A DNA stretch of 36,409 nucleotides from JBCBWG01 sp039186015 (GCA_039186015.1 JBCDAH010000033.1:1-36409), one strand, 5' to 3'. Counted from the stretch's first letter, positions 8,750 to 17,081 are shown. Notes: generated from the letters alone by a model not told the origin. Program-made: numbers and translations.

Positions 8750-8823
8750 GCTCATCCGACACCGAACACCGCGAACAGTGCAAACATGCCGCGTCGTGGC
8801 GAACGCATGCGACGTATGCAACA

Positions 8824-8838
8824 ATTGCGTCGCGCAAT
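8824..8838 (+). promoter_or_regulatory. Palindrome upstream of the MFS exporter gene
   Basis: ATTGCG-TCG-CGCAAT is a perfect 6+6 bp inverted repeat with a 3-bp centre, 54 bp before the exporter ATG at 8892. The position suits an operator for a dimeric repressor, but no regulator gene is adjacent and the assignment is tentative. Confidence 0.35.
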
Positions 8839-8891
8839 GCCGCTGGACCGGCTAAAGTCGTGAACAACCTCACACAACACTCAATCGACCT

Positions 8892-10106
8892 ATGCAGAAG
8901 CCAATCGCAACGGCGCCAACCGCGCCTGCTTTCCTGACCGTAACGACGTTGCCGGTACTGATCGCGCTGTCAGCCGCGCATCTGCTGAATGATATGATGC
9001 AGAGCCTGGTGCCGGCAATCTATCCGATCATCAAGGAGGTCCATGGCCTCGACTTCGGTCAGATCGGGATGATTACATTCACCTTTCAGCTGACAGCGTC
9101 GCTGTTCCAGCCAGCGGTCGGCTTCTATACGGACAAGCATCCGATGCCGTACTCCATGGTTGTCGGCATGGCGTTCACGTTGATCGGCTTGGTTGTCTTG
9201 GGCATGGCCGCCAACTACCCGATGCTCTTGATCGGGGCGGCGATGGTGGGCACGGGCTCATCGATCTTTCATCCGGAGGCCACGCGCGTCGCCCGCACCG
9301 CGTCAGGTGGGCGTCAGGGGTTTGCGCAGTCGATTTTCCAACTCGGTGGCCAAACAGGTAGCGCGCTTGGGCCGGTACTTGCTGCAGTTGTGGTCGTGCC
9401 GTGGGGGCAAGCCAGCGTGTCCTGGTTTGGCGCCGCCGCACTGTTGGCGATGGCCGTTCTGGCATGGGTCGGTCGTTGGTATGCGGCACAAATCCCGGAT
9501 CTGATGGCGCTACGCGCGAAGCGAGCAGATCGCGTCGAAGCCGAAGCGCGGACGGGCGTGCTCTTTGCTGTGATCGTGCTGATCGTGCTCATGTTCTCGA
9601 AGAGCGCATACCAGGCTTCGATCACGTCCTATTACACGTTCTTCTTGATCGATAAGTTCAACGTTTCGATCGAGACGGCGCAGCTGCTGTTGTTCGTGTA
9701 CCTCTTCGCTGGCGCGATCGGCGTGCTTATCGGTGGTCCGCTGGGAGACCGCATTGGGCGCCGCCGCATTATCTGGTTCTCGATTCTCGGGGCCTTGCCG
9801 TTTTCATTGCTCATGCCGTACGTGAGCTTGTTCTGGACGGTTGTGCTGTCCACGCTCGTTGCCTTGATCATGGCCAGCGCGTTTGCGGCGATCCTGGTGT
9901 TCGCAATGGAGCTTCTGCCCGGTCGGGTCGGCCTGATCGGGGGGCTGTTTTACGGCTTAGTTTTCGGCCTTGGTGCAGTTGCTGCCGCGCTGTGGGGGCA
10001 GCTGGCCGATCACAGCGGCATCTATGCGGTATTCCAGCTGTGTGCCTGGCTGCCGGCTATCGGATTGCTCACCTGGTTCCTCCCCGATATCCGCCAAACG
10101 CGGTAG
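8892..10106 (+). CDS. fsr: MFS exporter, fosmidomycin-resistance (Fsr) family
   Basis: A 12-helix inner-membrane major facilitator of 404 aa. The opening LIALSAAHLLNDMMQSLVPAIYP, with HLLND in helix 1, is characteristic of the Fsr subgroup. GGPLGDRIGRRRI is the MFS loop motif at the start of the second half, and the loop in the first half reads GFYTDKHPMPYSM. A soluble loop of about 30 residues rich in Arg/Glu separates the two six-helix halves. E. coli Fsr exports fosmidomycin; the native substrate of most homologues is unknown, so the gene symbol reflects family only. It is preceded by a 142-bp gap and followed by the 447-bp urtA upstream region. Confidence 0.88.
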   Translation: MQKPIATAPTAPAFLTVTTLPVLIALSAAHLLNDMMQSLVPAIYPIIKEVHGLDFGQIGMITFTFQLTASLFQPAVGFYTDKHPMPYSMVVGMAFTLIGLVVLGMAANYPMLLIGAAMVGTGSSIFHPEATRVARTASGGRQGFAQSIFQLGGQTGSALGPVLAAVVVVPWGQASVSWFGAAALLAMAVLAWVGRWYAAQIPDLMALRAKRADRVEAEARTGVLFAVIVLIVLMFSKSAYQASITSYYTFFLIDKFNVSIETAQLLLFVYLFAGAIGVLIGGPLGDRIGRRRIIWFSILGALPFSLLMPYVSLFWTVVLSTLVALIMASAFAAILVFAMELLPGRVGLIGGLFYGLVFGLGAVAAALWGQLADHSGIYAVFQLCAWLPAIGLLTWFLPDIRQTR

Positions 10107-10215
10107 GCTGTCTACGCATCGGCGAATGGTTATGTGCCGATCTCGGGCGCGCTGCCATTTCAGACGTGGTTTGAGGTTGCGCACATGGTTTGCCGGTGGG
10201 CCGAAAACCCCGGCA

Positions 10216-10236
10216 GCCCCGCACATGGTGCGGGGC
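10216..10236 (+). other. Perfect GC-rich hairpin after the MFS gene
   Basis: GCCCCGCAC-ATG-GTGCGGGGC is a perfect 9-bp stem with a 3-nt loop, about 110 bp after the exporter stop. It would be a strong RNA hairpin, but no T-run follows, so it is not a classical intrinsic terminator. It also resembles the GCAC-Nn-GTGC form of NtrC sites, though with a 3-bp rather than a longer spacer. Confidence 0.45.
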
Positions 10237-10377
10237 CCGAGGCGGAATGTGGTGCAAACAACCTCGGCCAAGCATCAGCTCAGCATTACCACGCTAACAC
10301 GCAACTCACACATCACCATGCGGAAGCGCGCTGCTCAATAACTAGGCAGAGCCTAATTTGCATGCAGATTGAGCGCA

Positions 10378-10429
10378 ATGCGTGATCAAATTACGCGACA
10401 TGTGTGATTAACAGCTGCGCATCACGCAT
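10378..10429 (+). promoter_or_regulatory. Repeated ATGYGTGATYA motif, candidate activator site of urtA
   Basis: ATGCGTGATCA at 10378-10388 recurs as ATGTGTGATTA at 10400-10410 (22 bp, about two helical turns, between starts). It recurs inverted as ATCACGCAT at 10421-10429. The outer pair is a perfect 9-bp inverted repeat with a 34-bp spacer. The cluster lies about 70-120 bp before the -24 element of the sigma-54 promoter, the usual place for enhancer-binding protein sites. It does not match the classical NtrC consensus closely, so the binding protein is unknown. Confidence 0.5.
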
Positions 10430-10496
10430 CGCAAAAGTTTAGAAAAAGTTCATCAAAACAACGGATTGGAGCGCCGTAGCCCGATCATTCGGCGTC

Positions 10497-10512
10497 TGGC
10501 ACGTGACTTGCC
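10497..10512 (+). promoter_or_regulatory. Sigma-54 (RpoN) -24/-12 promoter of the urea operon
   Basis: TGGCACGTGACTTGCC matches the consensus TGGCAC-N5-TTGC(A/T) in all but the last base, with GG at 10498-10499 and GC at 10510-10511 separated by the required 10 bp. Transcription would start about 12 bp downstream of the GC element, some 30 bp before the urtA ATG. Sigma-54 control fits nitrogen regulation of urea uptake and needs an enhancer-binding activator such as NtrC. Confidence 0.8.
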
Positions 10513-10553
10513 ATAACACCCCTGGTGCAAACAACTTCTGTTGGAGATTTTGA

Positions 10554-11846
10554 ATGGCAATCACGCGGAGATCGATGTTCGCGTCCGCGGCTTTGGCGGT
10601 GTCGCTTTCGCTTGGACTAAGCGGCGGCGCCAAGGCAGAAGATACGATCAAGGTCGGGATCCTGCACTCGTTGTCAGGTACGATGGCGATCAGTGAGACG
10701 ACGTTGAAAGACGTTATGTTGATGCTGATCGAAGAGCAGAACAAGAAAGGCGGATTGCTCGGAAAGAAACTGGAAGCCGTGGTCGTCGATCCGGCGTCGA
10801 ACTGGCCGTTGTTCGCTGAAAAAGCGCGTGAACTCATTTCCTCGAAGAAGGTCTCCGTCGTCTTTGGCTGTTGGACATCTGTGTCCCGGAAATCCGTTCT
10901 TCCCGTCTTTAAAGAGTTGAACTCCCTGCTGTTCTACCCCGTCCAATACGAAGGCGAGGAGAGCGAGCGCAACGTCTTTTACACCGGCGCGGCGCCGAAC
11001 CAGCAGGCCATCCCAGCAGTTGATTATCTCATGAGCGAAGAAGGTGGCTCGGTAAAACGTTGGGTGCTGGCCGGCACCGACTACGTTTACCCGCGGACCA
11101 CCAACAAGATCCTCGAAGCCTATCTCAAGGCCAAGGGCGTGAAGTCCGAAGACATCATGATCAACTACACGCCGTTTGGTCATTCCGATTGGCAGACGAT
11201 CGTGGCGGACATCAAGAAATTCGGCTCGGCAGGCAAGAAGACTGCGGTCGTATCGACGATCAACGGTGATGCCAACGTGCCGTTCTATAAAGAGCTATCC
11301 AACCAGGGCATTGAGGCCACTGACATTCCGGTTGTTGCGTTCTCCGTCGGCGAAGAAGAGCTGGCCGGCATCGATACGTCCAACCTCGTCGGTCACTTGG
11401 CGGCCTGGAACTACTTCCAGTCGGTCGATACGCCAGAGAACGCTGCGTTTATCAAAACGTGGAAATCGTTCATCAAGGACGACAAGCGCGTCACGAATGA
11501 CCCCATGGAAGCGCACTACATCGGCTTCAACATGTGGGTGAAGGCGGTCGAGAAGGCCAAGTCGACCGATCCGGACAAGGTCATTGACTCGATCATCGGC
11601 GTGAAGGTGCCGAACCTGACGGGCGGCATGTCCGAAATGCTTCCGAACCACCACATCACCAAGCCCGTCTTGATCGGCGAGATCCTCGAAAACGGCCAGT
11701 TCGACGTTGTTTCGAAAACGGATGGGCTGGTGCCGGGCGATGCCTGGTCCGATTTCTTGCCAGGTTCGAAGGACCTTGTATCCGACTGGCCGGGCAAGAA
11801 GTGCGGCAACTTCAACACCAAGACTGGCAAGTGCGGTGGCGCTTGA
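10554..11846 (+). CDS. urtA: Urea ABC transporter, substrate-binding protein
   Basis: The periplasmic urea receptor of the UrtABCDE importer, 430 aa. It has an N-terminal signal sequence (basic ITRRSMF, hydrophobic stretch, likely cut after AKA near residue 28). The mature protein is typical of UrtA: IKVGILHSLSGTMAISE at the start, VFGCWTSVSRKSVLPVFKE, LFYPVQYEGEESERNVFYTG and ATDIPVVAFSVGEEEL. The GCWTS and PVQYEGEE segments separate UrtA from related amino-acid-binding proteins. The C-terminal KCGNFNTKTGKCGG carries two cysteines. The ATG follows a GGAG site and the sigma-54 promoter. An 89-bp gap with a strong stem-loop separates it from urtB, as is common after binding-protein genes. Confidence 0.97.
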   Translation: MAITRRSMFASAALAVSLSLGLSGGAKAEDTIKVGILHSLSGTMAISETTLKDVMLMLIEEQNKKGGLLGKKLEAVVVDPASNWPLFAEKARELISSKKVSVVFGCWTSVSRKSVLPVFKELNSLLFYPVQYEGEESERNVFYTGAAPNQQAIPAVDYLMSEEGGSVKRWVLAGTDYVYPRTTNKILEAYLKAKGVKSEDIMINYTPFGHSDWQTIVADIKKFGSAGKKTAVVSTINGDANVPFYKELSNQGIEATDIPVVAFSVGEEELAGIDTSNLVGHLAAWNYFQSVDTPENAAFIKTWKSFIKDDKRVTNDPMEAHYIGFNMWVKAVEKAKSTDPDKVIDSIIGVKVPNLTGGMSEMLPNHHITKPVLIGEILENGQFDVVSKTDGLVPGDAWSDFLPGSKDLVSDWPGKKCGNFNTKTGKCGGA

Positions 11847-11862
11847 CGTCAACTTTCGTAAA

Positions 11863-11892
11863 GCGATGGGCGGCCGGCAATTCGCCCATCGC
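11863..11892 (+). other. Stem-loop between urtA and urtB
   Basis: GCGATGGGCG (11863-11872) and CGCCCATCGC (11883-11892) form a perfect 10-bp stem around a 10-nt loop. It begins 17 bp after the urtA stop, and no T-run follows. In ABC operons such hairpins often protect the upstream binding-protein mRNA from 3' decay and lower expression of the permease genes; that role here is inferred. Confidence 0.6.
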
Positions 11893-11935
11893 GCACGTTC
11901 CGCTCGTATGACGACGAAGACTTCGAGGGCGCTTC

Positions 11936-13567
11936 ATGCACCTGCTGGTCAAATGGACCTGCATCACCGCACTGCTGATCGCTGGCAGCTTGGGCTTTAC
12001 GGCTTACCCGGCAACGGCCTCTGATCAAGCCACCGTGCAAGCTGAACTCAAGCGCGCGATTGTTTTGTTCTCTGCCAATTCCTTTGCCAAGACGATTGAT
12101 GGCATTGACGTGGTCGCCGCTTCGGGCGCCGAACATGCCGCCCAGATTCTAAGCGCGCTCAGTCGCCGCCGCGTCTACATTGTACCAGGTTCCGAAACGG
12201 CTGTGTTTCGCGTCGGGCGGGATTACTTCGACTTCATGACGAATGCGCAAACGCCGTCGCGCCCCGATGGGGCCAAGAGCGTTCGGGTCAACAACCGCAT
12301 CAGAAACGTCATCAAGTCTGCGTTGGGCACCTTGCGCCTGCGTGCAGCTGACCCAGCACAGCGGATCACCGCGGCGGAAGCCATCTTCCGAGCGCGTTCG
12401 TCTCAAGATCTTGCTGCGCTCGATAAGCTCGTCCAAAGCGAAGCGGATCCATCGGTCAAGCGCGCATTTGAAGAGGCCCGTGCTGCCTTGATCGTCGCAT
12501 CGCCGGATCGGTCCGATGCCGACAAGGTCGCGGCAATAGAAATTCTGCGGTCGCGCGGCGATCAAGATGCAATCGCGGCGCTCCAGCCGGCCATTACAGC
12601 CGAGGCCGTCACCGTGCGCGATGCGGCGACATCAGCTGTGAAAGGCATCGAGCAACGTCTCGCGGCGTTGCGTCAGGCACAGAACATCTACTACGGATTG
12701 TCACTTGGATCTGTTCTCCTACTCGCGGCTATTGGGCTCGCCATCACATTCGGTGTGATGGGGGTCATCAACATGGCGCACGGCGAGATGGTGATGCTCG
12801 GCGCCTACACAACGTTTGTCGTCCAAGAAGTGTTTCGCGCGTATGCGCCGGACGCATTCGACGTGTCGCTTCTGGTCGCAATCCCGGCAGCTTTCTTAGT
12901 GGCGGGTGCGGTCGGCATTGCGATCGAGCGTGGGATCATACGCTTTCTGTACGGCCGTCCGCTGGAAACTCTGCTCGCGACGTGGGGCGTCAGCTTGATC
13001 CTGCAGCAGGCGGTGCGCACCATATTCGGCCCCACCAATCGGGAGGTCGGCGCGCCGTCGTACATGTCCGGCGGTTTCGAACTCATGGGGTTGGCGATTA
13101 CCTACAACCGGCTTTGGATCATCGTGTTCACGCTGGTTGTGTTCGCCTGTCTGTTGATGATCTTGCGATACACGACGCTCGGCCTCCAAATGCGCGCTGT
13201 CACTCAGAACCGGCGCATGGCGGCGTCCATGGGCATCCGTACCGGCTATGTCGACGCAATGACGTTCGGGCTCGGATCTGGCGTTGCCGGAATCGCCGGG
13301 GTCGCACTGAGCCAAATCGACAACGTGTCCCCGAACCTGGGGCAGAACTACATCATCGACAGCTTCATGGTTGTTGTTTTCGGCGGGGTGGGCAACCTCT
13401 GGGGCACGCTCGTGTCAGCGTTCGCGCTCGGTATCACAAATAAGCTGCTGGAGCCGTGGGCCGGCGCCGTCCTGGCGAAAATCCTGATCCTCGTGCTGTT
13501 GATTCTGTTCATTCAAAAGCGACCTCGCGGCCTATTCGCGCTCAAAGGGCGGGCAGTCGAAACATGA
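11936..13567 (+). CDS. urtB: Urea ABC transporter, permease UrtB
   Basis: A branched-chain-type (LivH-like) inner-membrane permease of 543 aa. UrtB differs from LivH by a long N-terminal extension, visible here: a signal-like segment to about residue 30, then some 200 mostly hydrophilic, Ala-rich residues before the first membrane helix. The membrane domain starts around residue 250 (NIYYGLSLGSVLLLAAIGLAITFGVMGVINMAHGE) and ends with the family-like FGGVGNLWGTLVSAFALG. NMAHGEMVMLGAY is the usual second-helix motif. Its last four bases overlap the urtC start (ATGA), so the permease subunits should be translationally coupled. Confidence 0.96.
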   Translation: MHLLVKWTCITALLIAGSLGFTAYPATASDQATVQAELKRAIVLFSANSFAKTIDGIDVVAASGAEHAAQILSALSRRRVYIVPGSETAVFRVGRDYFDFMTNAQTPSRPDGAKSVRVNNRIRNVIKSALGTLRLRAADPAQRITAAEAIFRARSSQDLAALDKLVQSEADPSVKRAFEEARAALIVASPDRSDADKVAAIEILRSRGDQDAIAALQPAITAEAVTVRDAATSAVKGIEQRLAALRQAQNIYYGLSLGSVLLLAAIGLAITFGVMGVINMAHGEMVMLGAYTTFVVQEVFRAYAPDAFDVSLLVAIPAAFLVAGAVGIAIERGIIRFLYGRPLETLLATWGVSLILQQAVRTIFGPTNREVGAPSYMSGGFELMGLAITYNRLWIIVFTLVVFACLLMILRYTTLGLQMRAVTQNRRMAASMGIRTGYVDAMTFGLGSGVAGIAGVALSQIDNVSPNLGQNYIIDSFMVVVFGGVGNLWGTLVSAFALGITNKLLEPWAGAVLAKILILVLLILFIQKRPRGLFALKGRAVET

Positions 13568-14721
13568 TCACGCGCGCATTTTTCAACCTCAGCGATACGG
13601 CGAGCCGCATCTTTCTCGGTATTCTCGTGCTCGCTGCAATATTGGTTCCCGCGGCAAATCTGCTTTTGCCCGAGACCTCGCCGTTTCATGTTCCGACCTA
13701 CGCGGTGGCGCTGCTCGGAAAATACGTCTGCTACGCCATTCTCGCCGTCGCGTTAGATCTGGTTTGGGGTTACTGCGGAATCCTGTCGCTTGGCCATGCC
13801 GCCTTTTTCGCGCTCGGCGGCTACGCGATGGGCATGTACCTTATGCGCCAGATCGGAACCCGTGGCGTCTACGCCGATCCGATCCTGCCGGACTTCATGG
13901 TATTCCTGAATTGGAAGGAGTTGCCGTGGTTCTGGTACGGTTTCGACATGTTTCCATTCGCCCTGTTGATGGTGCTCCTGGTTCCCGGTCTCCTGGCTTT
14001 CGTGTTCGGATGGCTGGCGTTCCGATCGCGCGTAACCGGCGTGTACTTGTCCATCATTACGCAGGCGATGACCTATGCGCTCATGCTGGCGTTCTTCCGC
14101 AATGAAATGGGCTTTGGCGGCAACAACGGCCTGACGGACTTCAAGGACATCGTTGGCTTTGATGTGCAGGCACAGAGCACGCGCGTTGCGCTCTTCGTCA
14201 TCTCTGTAGCGGCCCTCGCCTTAAGTTACATCATCGCACGGCTCCTGGTGACGTCGACCTACGGCAAAGTGCTGGTGGCCGTGCGTGACGCCGAGAGTCG
14301 GACGCGGTTCCTCGGCTACCGGGTCGAGAACTATAAGCTTGTCGCGTTCGTGGTCTCGGCCTGCATGGCCGGCGTCGCAGGTGCGCTCTACGTGCCGCAA
14401 GTCGGTATCATTAACCCCTCCGAGTTCACGCCGGCGAACTCGATCGAGGCCGTGATTTGGGTGGCAATCGGCGGGCGCGGAACACTTGTCGGTGCCGCAC
14501 TTGGTGCCGTCGTCGTCAACTTCGCGAAGACGACATTCACGTCCGGCGCCTTCGCACCATACTGGCTGTTTGTTCTGGGTACGATGTTTGTCGGAGCGAC
14601 GCTGCTCCTGCCGAAGGGGATTGTCGGTACGTTCACGGACTGGATTGCATCACGGCGGTCCCGGCGGCAGGACAAAACGACGACAGCGCCCGACGACGCT
14701 GCGCAGCAGCCGGCGGAGTGA
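13564..14721 (+). CDS. urtC: Urea ABC transporter, permease UrtC
   Basis: The second, LivM-like membrane permease, 385 aa from ATG 13564, which overlaps the urtB stop. Family motifs are ALDLVWGYCGILSLGHAAFFALGGYAMGMYL near the N-terminal third, GFGGNNGLTDF, and the cytoplasmic coupling region RDAESRTRFLGYRVENYKLVAF, which contacts the ATPases. The C-terminal ~25 residues are hydrophilic and rich in Arg, Asp and Thr. A longer frame begins upstream inside urtB but adds a basic, non-family sequence and is rejected. urtD starts 3 bp after the stop. Confidence 0.96.
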   Translation: MITRAFFNLSDTASRIFLGILVLAAILVPAANLLLPETSPFHVPTYAVALLGKYVCYAILAVALDLVWGYCGILSLGHAAFFALGGYAMGMYLMRQIGTRGVYADPILPDFMVFLNWKELPWFWYGFDMFPFALLMVLLVPGLLAFVFGWLAFRSRVTGVYLSIITQAMTYALMLAFFRNEMGFGGNNGLTDFKDIVGFDVQAQSTRVALFVISVAALALSYIIARLLVTSTYGKVLVAVRDAESRTRFLGYRVENYKLVAFVVSACMAGVAGALYVPQVGIINPSEFTPANSIEAVIWVAIGGRGTLVGAALGAVVVNFAKTTFTSGAFAPYWLFVLGTMFVGATLLLPKGIVGTFTDWIASRRSRRQDKTTTAPDDAAQQPAE

Positions 14722-14724
14722 ACC

Positions 14725-15480
14725 GTGATTTCGAAGACCGCCACGCCGAGTGTTCTTTATCTCGACAATGTCAGTGTGTCGTTCGACGGCTTCAAAGCGC
14801 TGAATGCGCTCTCCATGGTCCTGGAGCCGGGTGAGATGCGCGCTGTCATCGGGCCGAACGGAGCCGGCAAAACGACCATGATGGACGTCATAACGGGCAA
14901 GACGCGCCCGGATACCGGCGAGGTTTTGTTCAGCGGTGAACATGATCTGACGAAGCTTGACGAAGCCGCGATTGCTGATCTTGGAATCGGGCGGAAATTC
15001 CAGAAGCCAACCGTTTTTGAGAGCCATACCGTTTCCGACAATGTCCGGCTGGCGCTCGCTGGAAACCGCACAACGTTATCGGCGCTGTTCGGCAGCCGGA
15101 ACGCCATTGGCGACGATGAGATCAATCCGATCCTCGAGCGTGTTCGGCTGATCCAGCATCGCAACCGGCCGGCCGGCGATCTCAGCCATGGCCAGAAACA
15201 GTGGCTGGAGATCGCTATGCTATTGGCTCAAGATCCGAAGCTGCTGCTTGTCGACGAACCTGTGGCCGGCATGACCGATAGCGAGACGGAGGATACTGCG
15301 CTTTTGCTCCGCGATATCGCAAAGACTCACTCGGTTGTTGTCGTCGAGCACGACATGGCATTTGTGCGCGCACTCGACGTGAAGGTGACGTGTCTGCACG
15401 AAGGTGCGGTTCTTGCTGAAGGCTCGATCGATTCCGTCTCGGCGGACGATCGTGTCATTGAAGTCTATCTTGGTCGGTGA
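14725..15480 (+). CDS. urtD: Urea ABC transporter, ATPase UrtD
   Basis: A LivG-type ABC ATPase, 251 aa. Walker A GPNGAGKTT is at about 43-51, the signature reads LSHGQKQWLEI and Walker B LLLVDEPVAGM, followed by the switch histidine in VVVVEHDMAFV. The LSHGQKQWLEI form (HGQ rather than GGQ) is normal for UrtD/LivG proteins. The GTG start at 14725 comes 3 bp after the urtC stop, with GGAG in the end of urtC. UrtD and UrtE form the heterodimeric motor that powers urea import. Confidence 0.96.
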   Translation: MISKTATPSVLYLDNVSVSFDGFKALNALSMVLEPGEMRAVIGPNGAGKTTMMDVITGKTRPDTGEVLFSGEHDLTKLDEAAIADLGIGRKFQKPTVFESHTVSDNVRLALAGNRTTLSALFGSRNAIGDDEINPILERVRLIQHRNRPAGDLSHGQKQWLEIAMLLAQDPKLLLVDEPVAGMTDSETEDTALLLRDIAKTHSVVVVEHDMAFVRALDVKVTCLHEGAVLAEGSIDSVSADDRVIEVYLGR

Positions 15481-15502
15481 TTGCCGAAACGCGAGTCTAT
15501 TG

Positions 15503-16198
15503 ATGCTCGAAGTCGACAATATCAATCTGCACTACGGCGCCGCCCACGCCTTACGGGGTATCACGTTGACGGCGCGGCCCGGCGCTGTCACGTGCGTGCT
15601 TGGGCGCAATGGCGTCGGCAAGACCAGTCTTCTGAGAGCCATCGTCGGCCAGCATCCAATCTCGTCCGGTGCCATCCGTTGGATGGGGAAAGACATCTCG
15701 AATGTGCCGCAACATACCCGCGCACGCACCGGCATCGCGATCGTGCCGCAAGGGCGCGAGATCTTTCCGCTGCTCACAGTGAGGGAAAACCTGGAGACCG
15801 GCTTTGCTGCCGCAGGCACTGGGCATCGCACGGTTCCGGATGACGTGTTTTCCTTGTTTCCGGTGTTGCGCGAGATGCTGGGGCGGCGCGGCGGTGATCT
15901 CTCGGGCGGGCAGCAGCAGCAACTTGCGATAGGTCGCGCAATGGTCATGCGGCCCAAGCTTCTGGTCCTTGACGAACCGACCGAGGGTATTCAACCGTCG
16001 ATCATCAAGGACATCGGCCGCGCCATATCGTATCTGCGCGATACTGGCGAAATCGCGATCGTACTTGTTGAACAGTACTTTGAATTCGCACGGGACCTTG
16101 CTGATACGTTCTGCGTACTCGACCGCGGCCAAGTCGTTGTGTCGGGCAACCGAAGTGAGATGGATGAGGACGATGTTCGCAGCCGACTTGCAGTCTGA
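15503..16198 (+). CDS. urtE: Urea ABC transporter, ATPase UrtE
   Basis: A LivF-type ABC ATPase, 231 aa from ATG 15503. It has Walker A GRNGVGKTS at about 34-42, the family-specific GIAIVPQGREIFPLLTVRENL, the signature LSGGQQQQLAIGRAMV and Walker B LLVLDEPTEGIQPSII. The frame is open upstream, but MLEVDNINLHYGAAHALRGI is the standard UrtE beginning. The 3' end overlaps the likely ureD start by 26 bp, tying the importer genes to the urease genes in one transcript. Confidence 0.96.
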   Translation: MLEVDNINLHYGAAHALRGITLTARPGAVTCVLGRNGVGKTSLLRAIVGQHPISSGAIRWMGKDISNVPQHTRARTGIAIVPQGREIFPLLTVRENLETGFAAAGTGHRTVPDDVFSLFPVLREMLGRRGGDLSGGQQQQLAIGRAMVMRPKLLVLDEPTEGIQPSIIKDIGRAISYLRDTGEIAIVLVEQYFEFARDLADTFCVLDRGQVVVSGNRSEMDEDDVRSRLAV

Positions 16199-17033
16199 CG
16201 CAGCTGAGAGACGACAGGATCGTCCCTTGCAGCGGATCCGGGTGGATGGCGGCGTTGCTTTGCACTTTGCCGTTCGTGCTGGCAAAACCCGGGTCATCAC
16301 CAACCGGCAGTCCGATGGCTACAAGGTGCGGTTCCCCAGAGGCGCCGCGGTCTCCGAAGCTGTTGTAATCAATACGGGCGGAGGTCTGGTCGGCGGCGAT
16401 CGCGTGCACGTCGTTGCGGAACTCGATGCAACAGCGACGGCGTGCCTGACGACGCCGGCAGCCGAACGCGTTTACCGGGCTGTCGAAGGCAGTGACGCGG
16501 CGCGAGTCAATGTGCGCGTGTCACTGGGTGATCGCGCTGAACTTGCATGGCTGCCGCAGGAGACGATTGTCTTCAACGGTGCACGCATGCGTCGCGCAAT
16601 CGATGTCGAGATGACGGCTACGGGACGCCTGGTTGCGGCTGAGACATTGATTTTTGGCCGCGCCGCGATGGGCGAAACCCTGTCATCTGGACTTTTTTGC
16701 GATCAATGGCGCGTTCGTCGCGATGGACGGCTCGTCTTTGCGGAAAGCATGCGCCTCGACGGCGAGGTTCGCGCGGCACTCGACAGCTGTGCCGGCGCAA
16801 ACGGCGGTGCCGTAGTTGCAACCGTCGTTGCAGTTTCGCCGGAGGCCGAAGATCGGCTTTCGGCTGTTCGCACGGCAATCGGAGAGTTCGACACCTTCGC
16901 GGCTGCGAGTGCATGGAACGATCTGCTCGTTGTTCGGGCTGTTGCGCCCAACGCGAACGTGGTTCGTTCGGTTCTGGAAAAGACACTGCCGATCTTGACG
17001 CGGCATCCTCTACCTCGCGTCTGGGCGAATTGA
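16173..17033 (+). CDS. ureD: Urease accessory protein UreD
   Basis: The UreD/UreH scaffold of the urease maturation complex, 286 aa from ATG 16173. It binds apo-urease together with UreF and UreG and conveys nickel to the active site. Characteristic stretches are VINTGGGLVGGDRVHVVAELDATATACLTTPAAERVYR and the following LAWLPQETIVFNGARMRR. The start is uncertain: ATG 16164 is also possible, and both lie inside the end of urtE. The longer upstream frame is urtE shadow. The protein ends 48 bp before ureA. UreD preceding ureA is the usual alphaproteobacterial order. Confidence 0.93.
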   Translation: MFAADLQSDAAERRQDRPLQRIRVDGGVALHFAVRAGKTRVITNRQSDGYKVRFPRGAAVSEAVVINTGGGLVGGDRVHVVAELDATATACLTTPAAERVYRAVEGSDAARVNVRVSLGDRAELAWLPQETIVFNGARMRRAIDVEMTATGRLVAAETLIFGRAAMGETLSSGLFCDQWRVRRDGRLVFAESMRLDGEVRAALDSCAGANGGAVVATVVAVSPEAEDRLSAVRTAIGEFDTFAAASAWNDLLVVRAVAPNANVVRSVLEKTLPILTRHPLPRVWAN

Positions 17034-17081
17034 CCTGGGCGCATCCACTCTTGCCAAAGCCATCATCGATGAGGCCGATCT

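Larger units (their letters stand above)
10107..10553 (+). other. 447-bp intergenic regulatory region upstream of urtA
   Basis: No convincing gene is present on either strand. Moving right it holds a perfect GC-rich hairpin (10216-10236), a cluster of ATGYGTGATYA-like repeats (10378-10429), a sigma-54 type promoter (10497-10512) and a GGAG ribosome site shortly before the urtA ATG. The right half is more AT-rich than the flanking genes. It probably both ends the exporter transcript and controls the urea operon. Confidence 0.75.
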
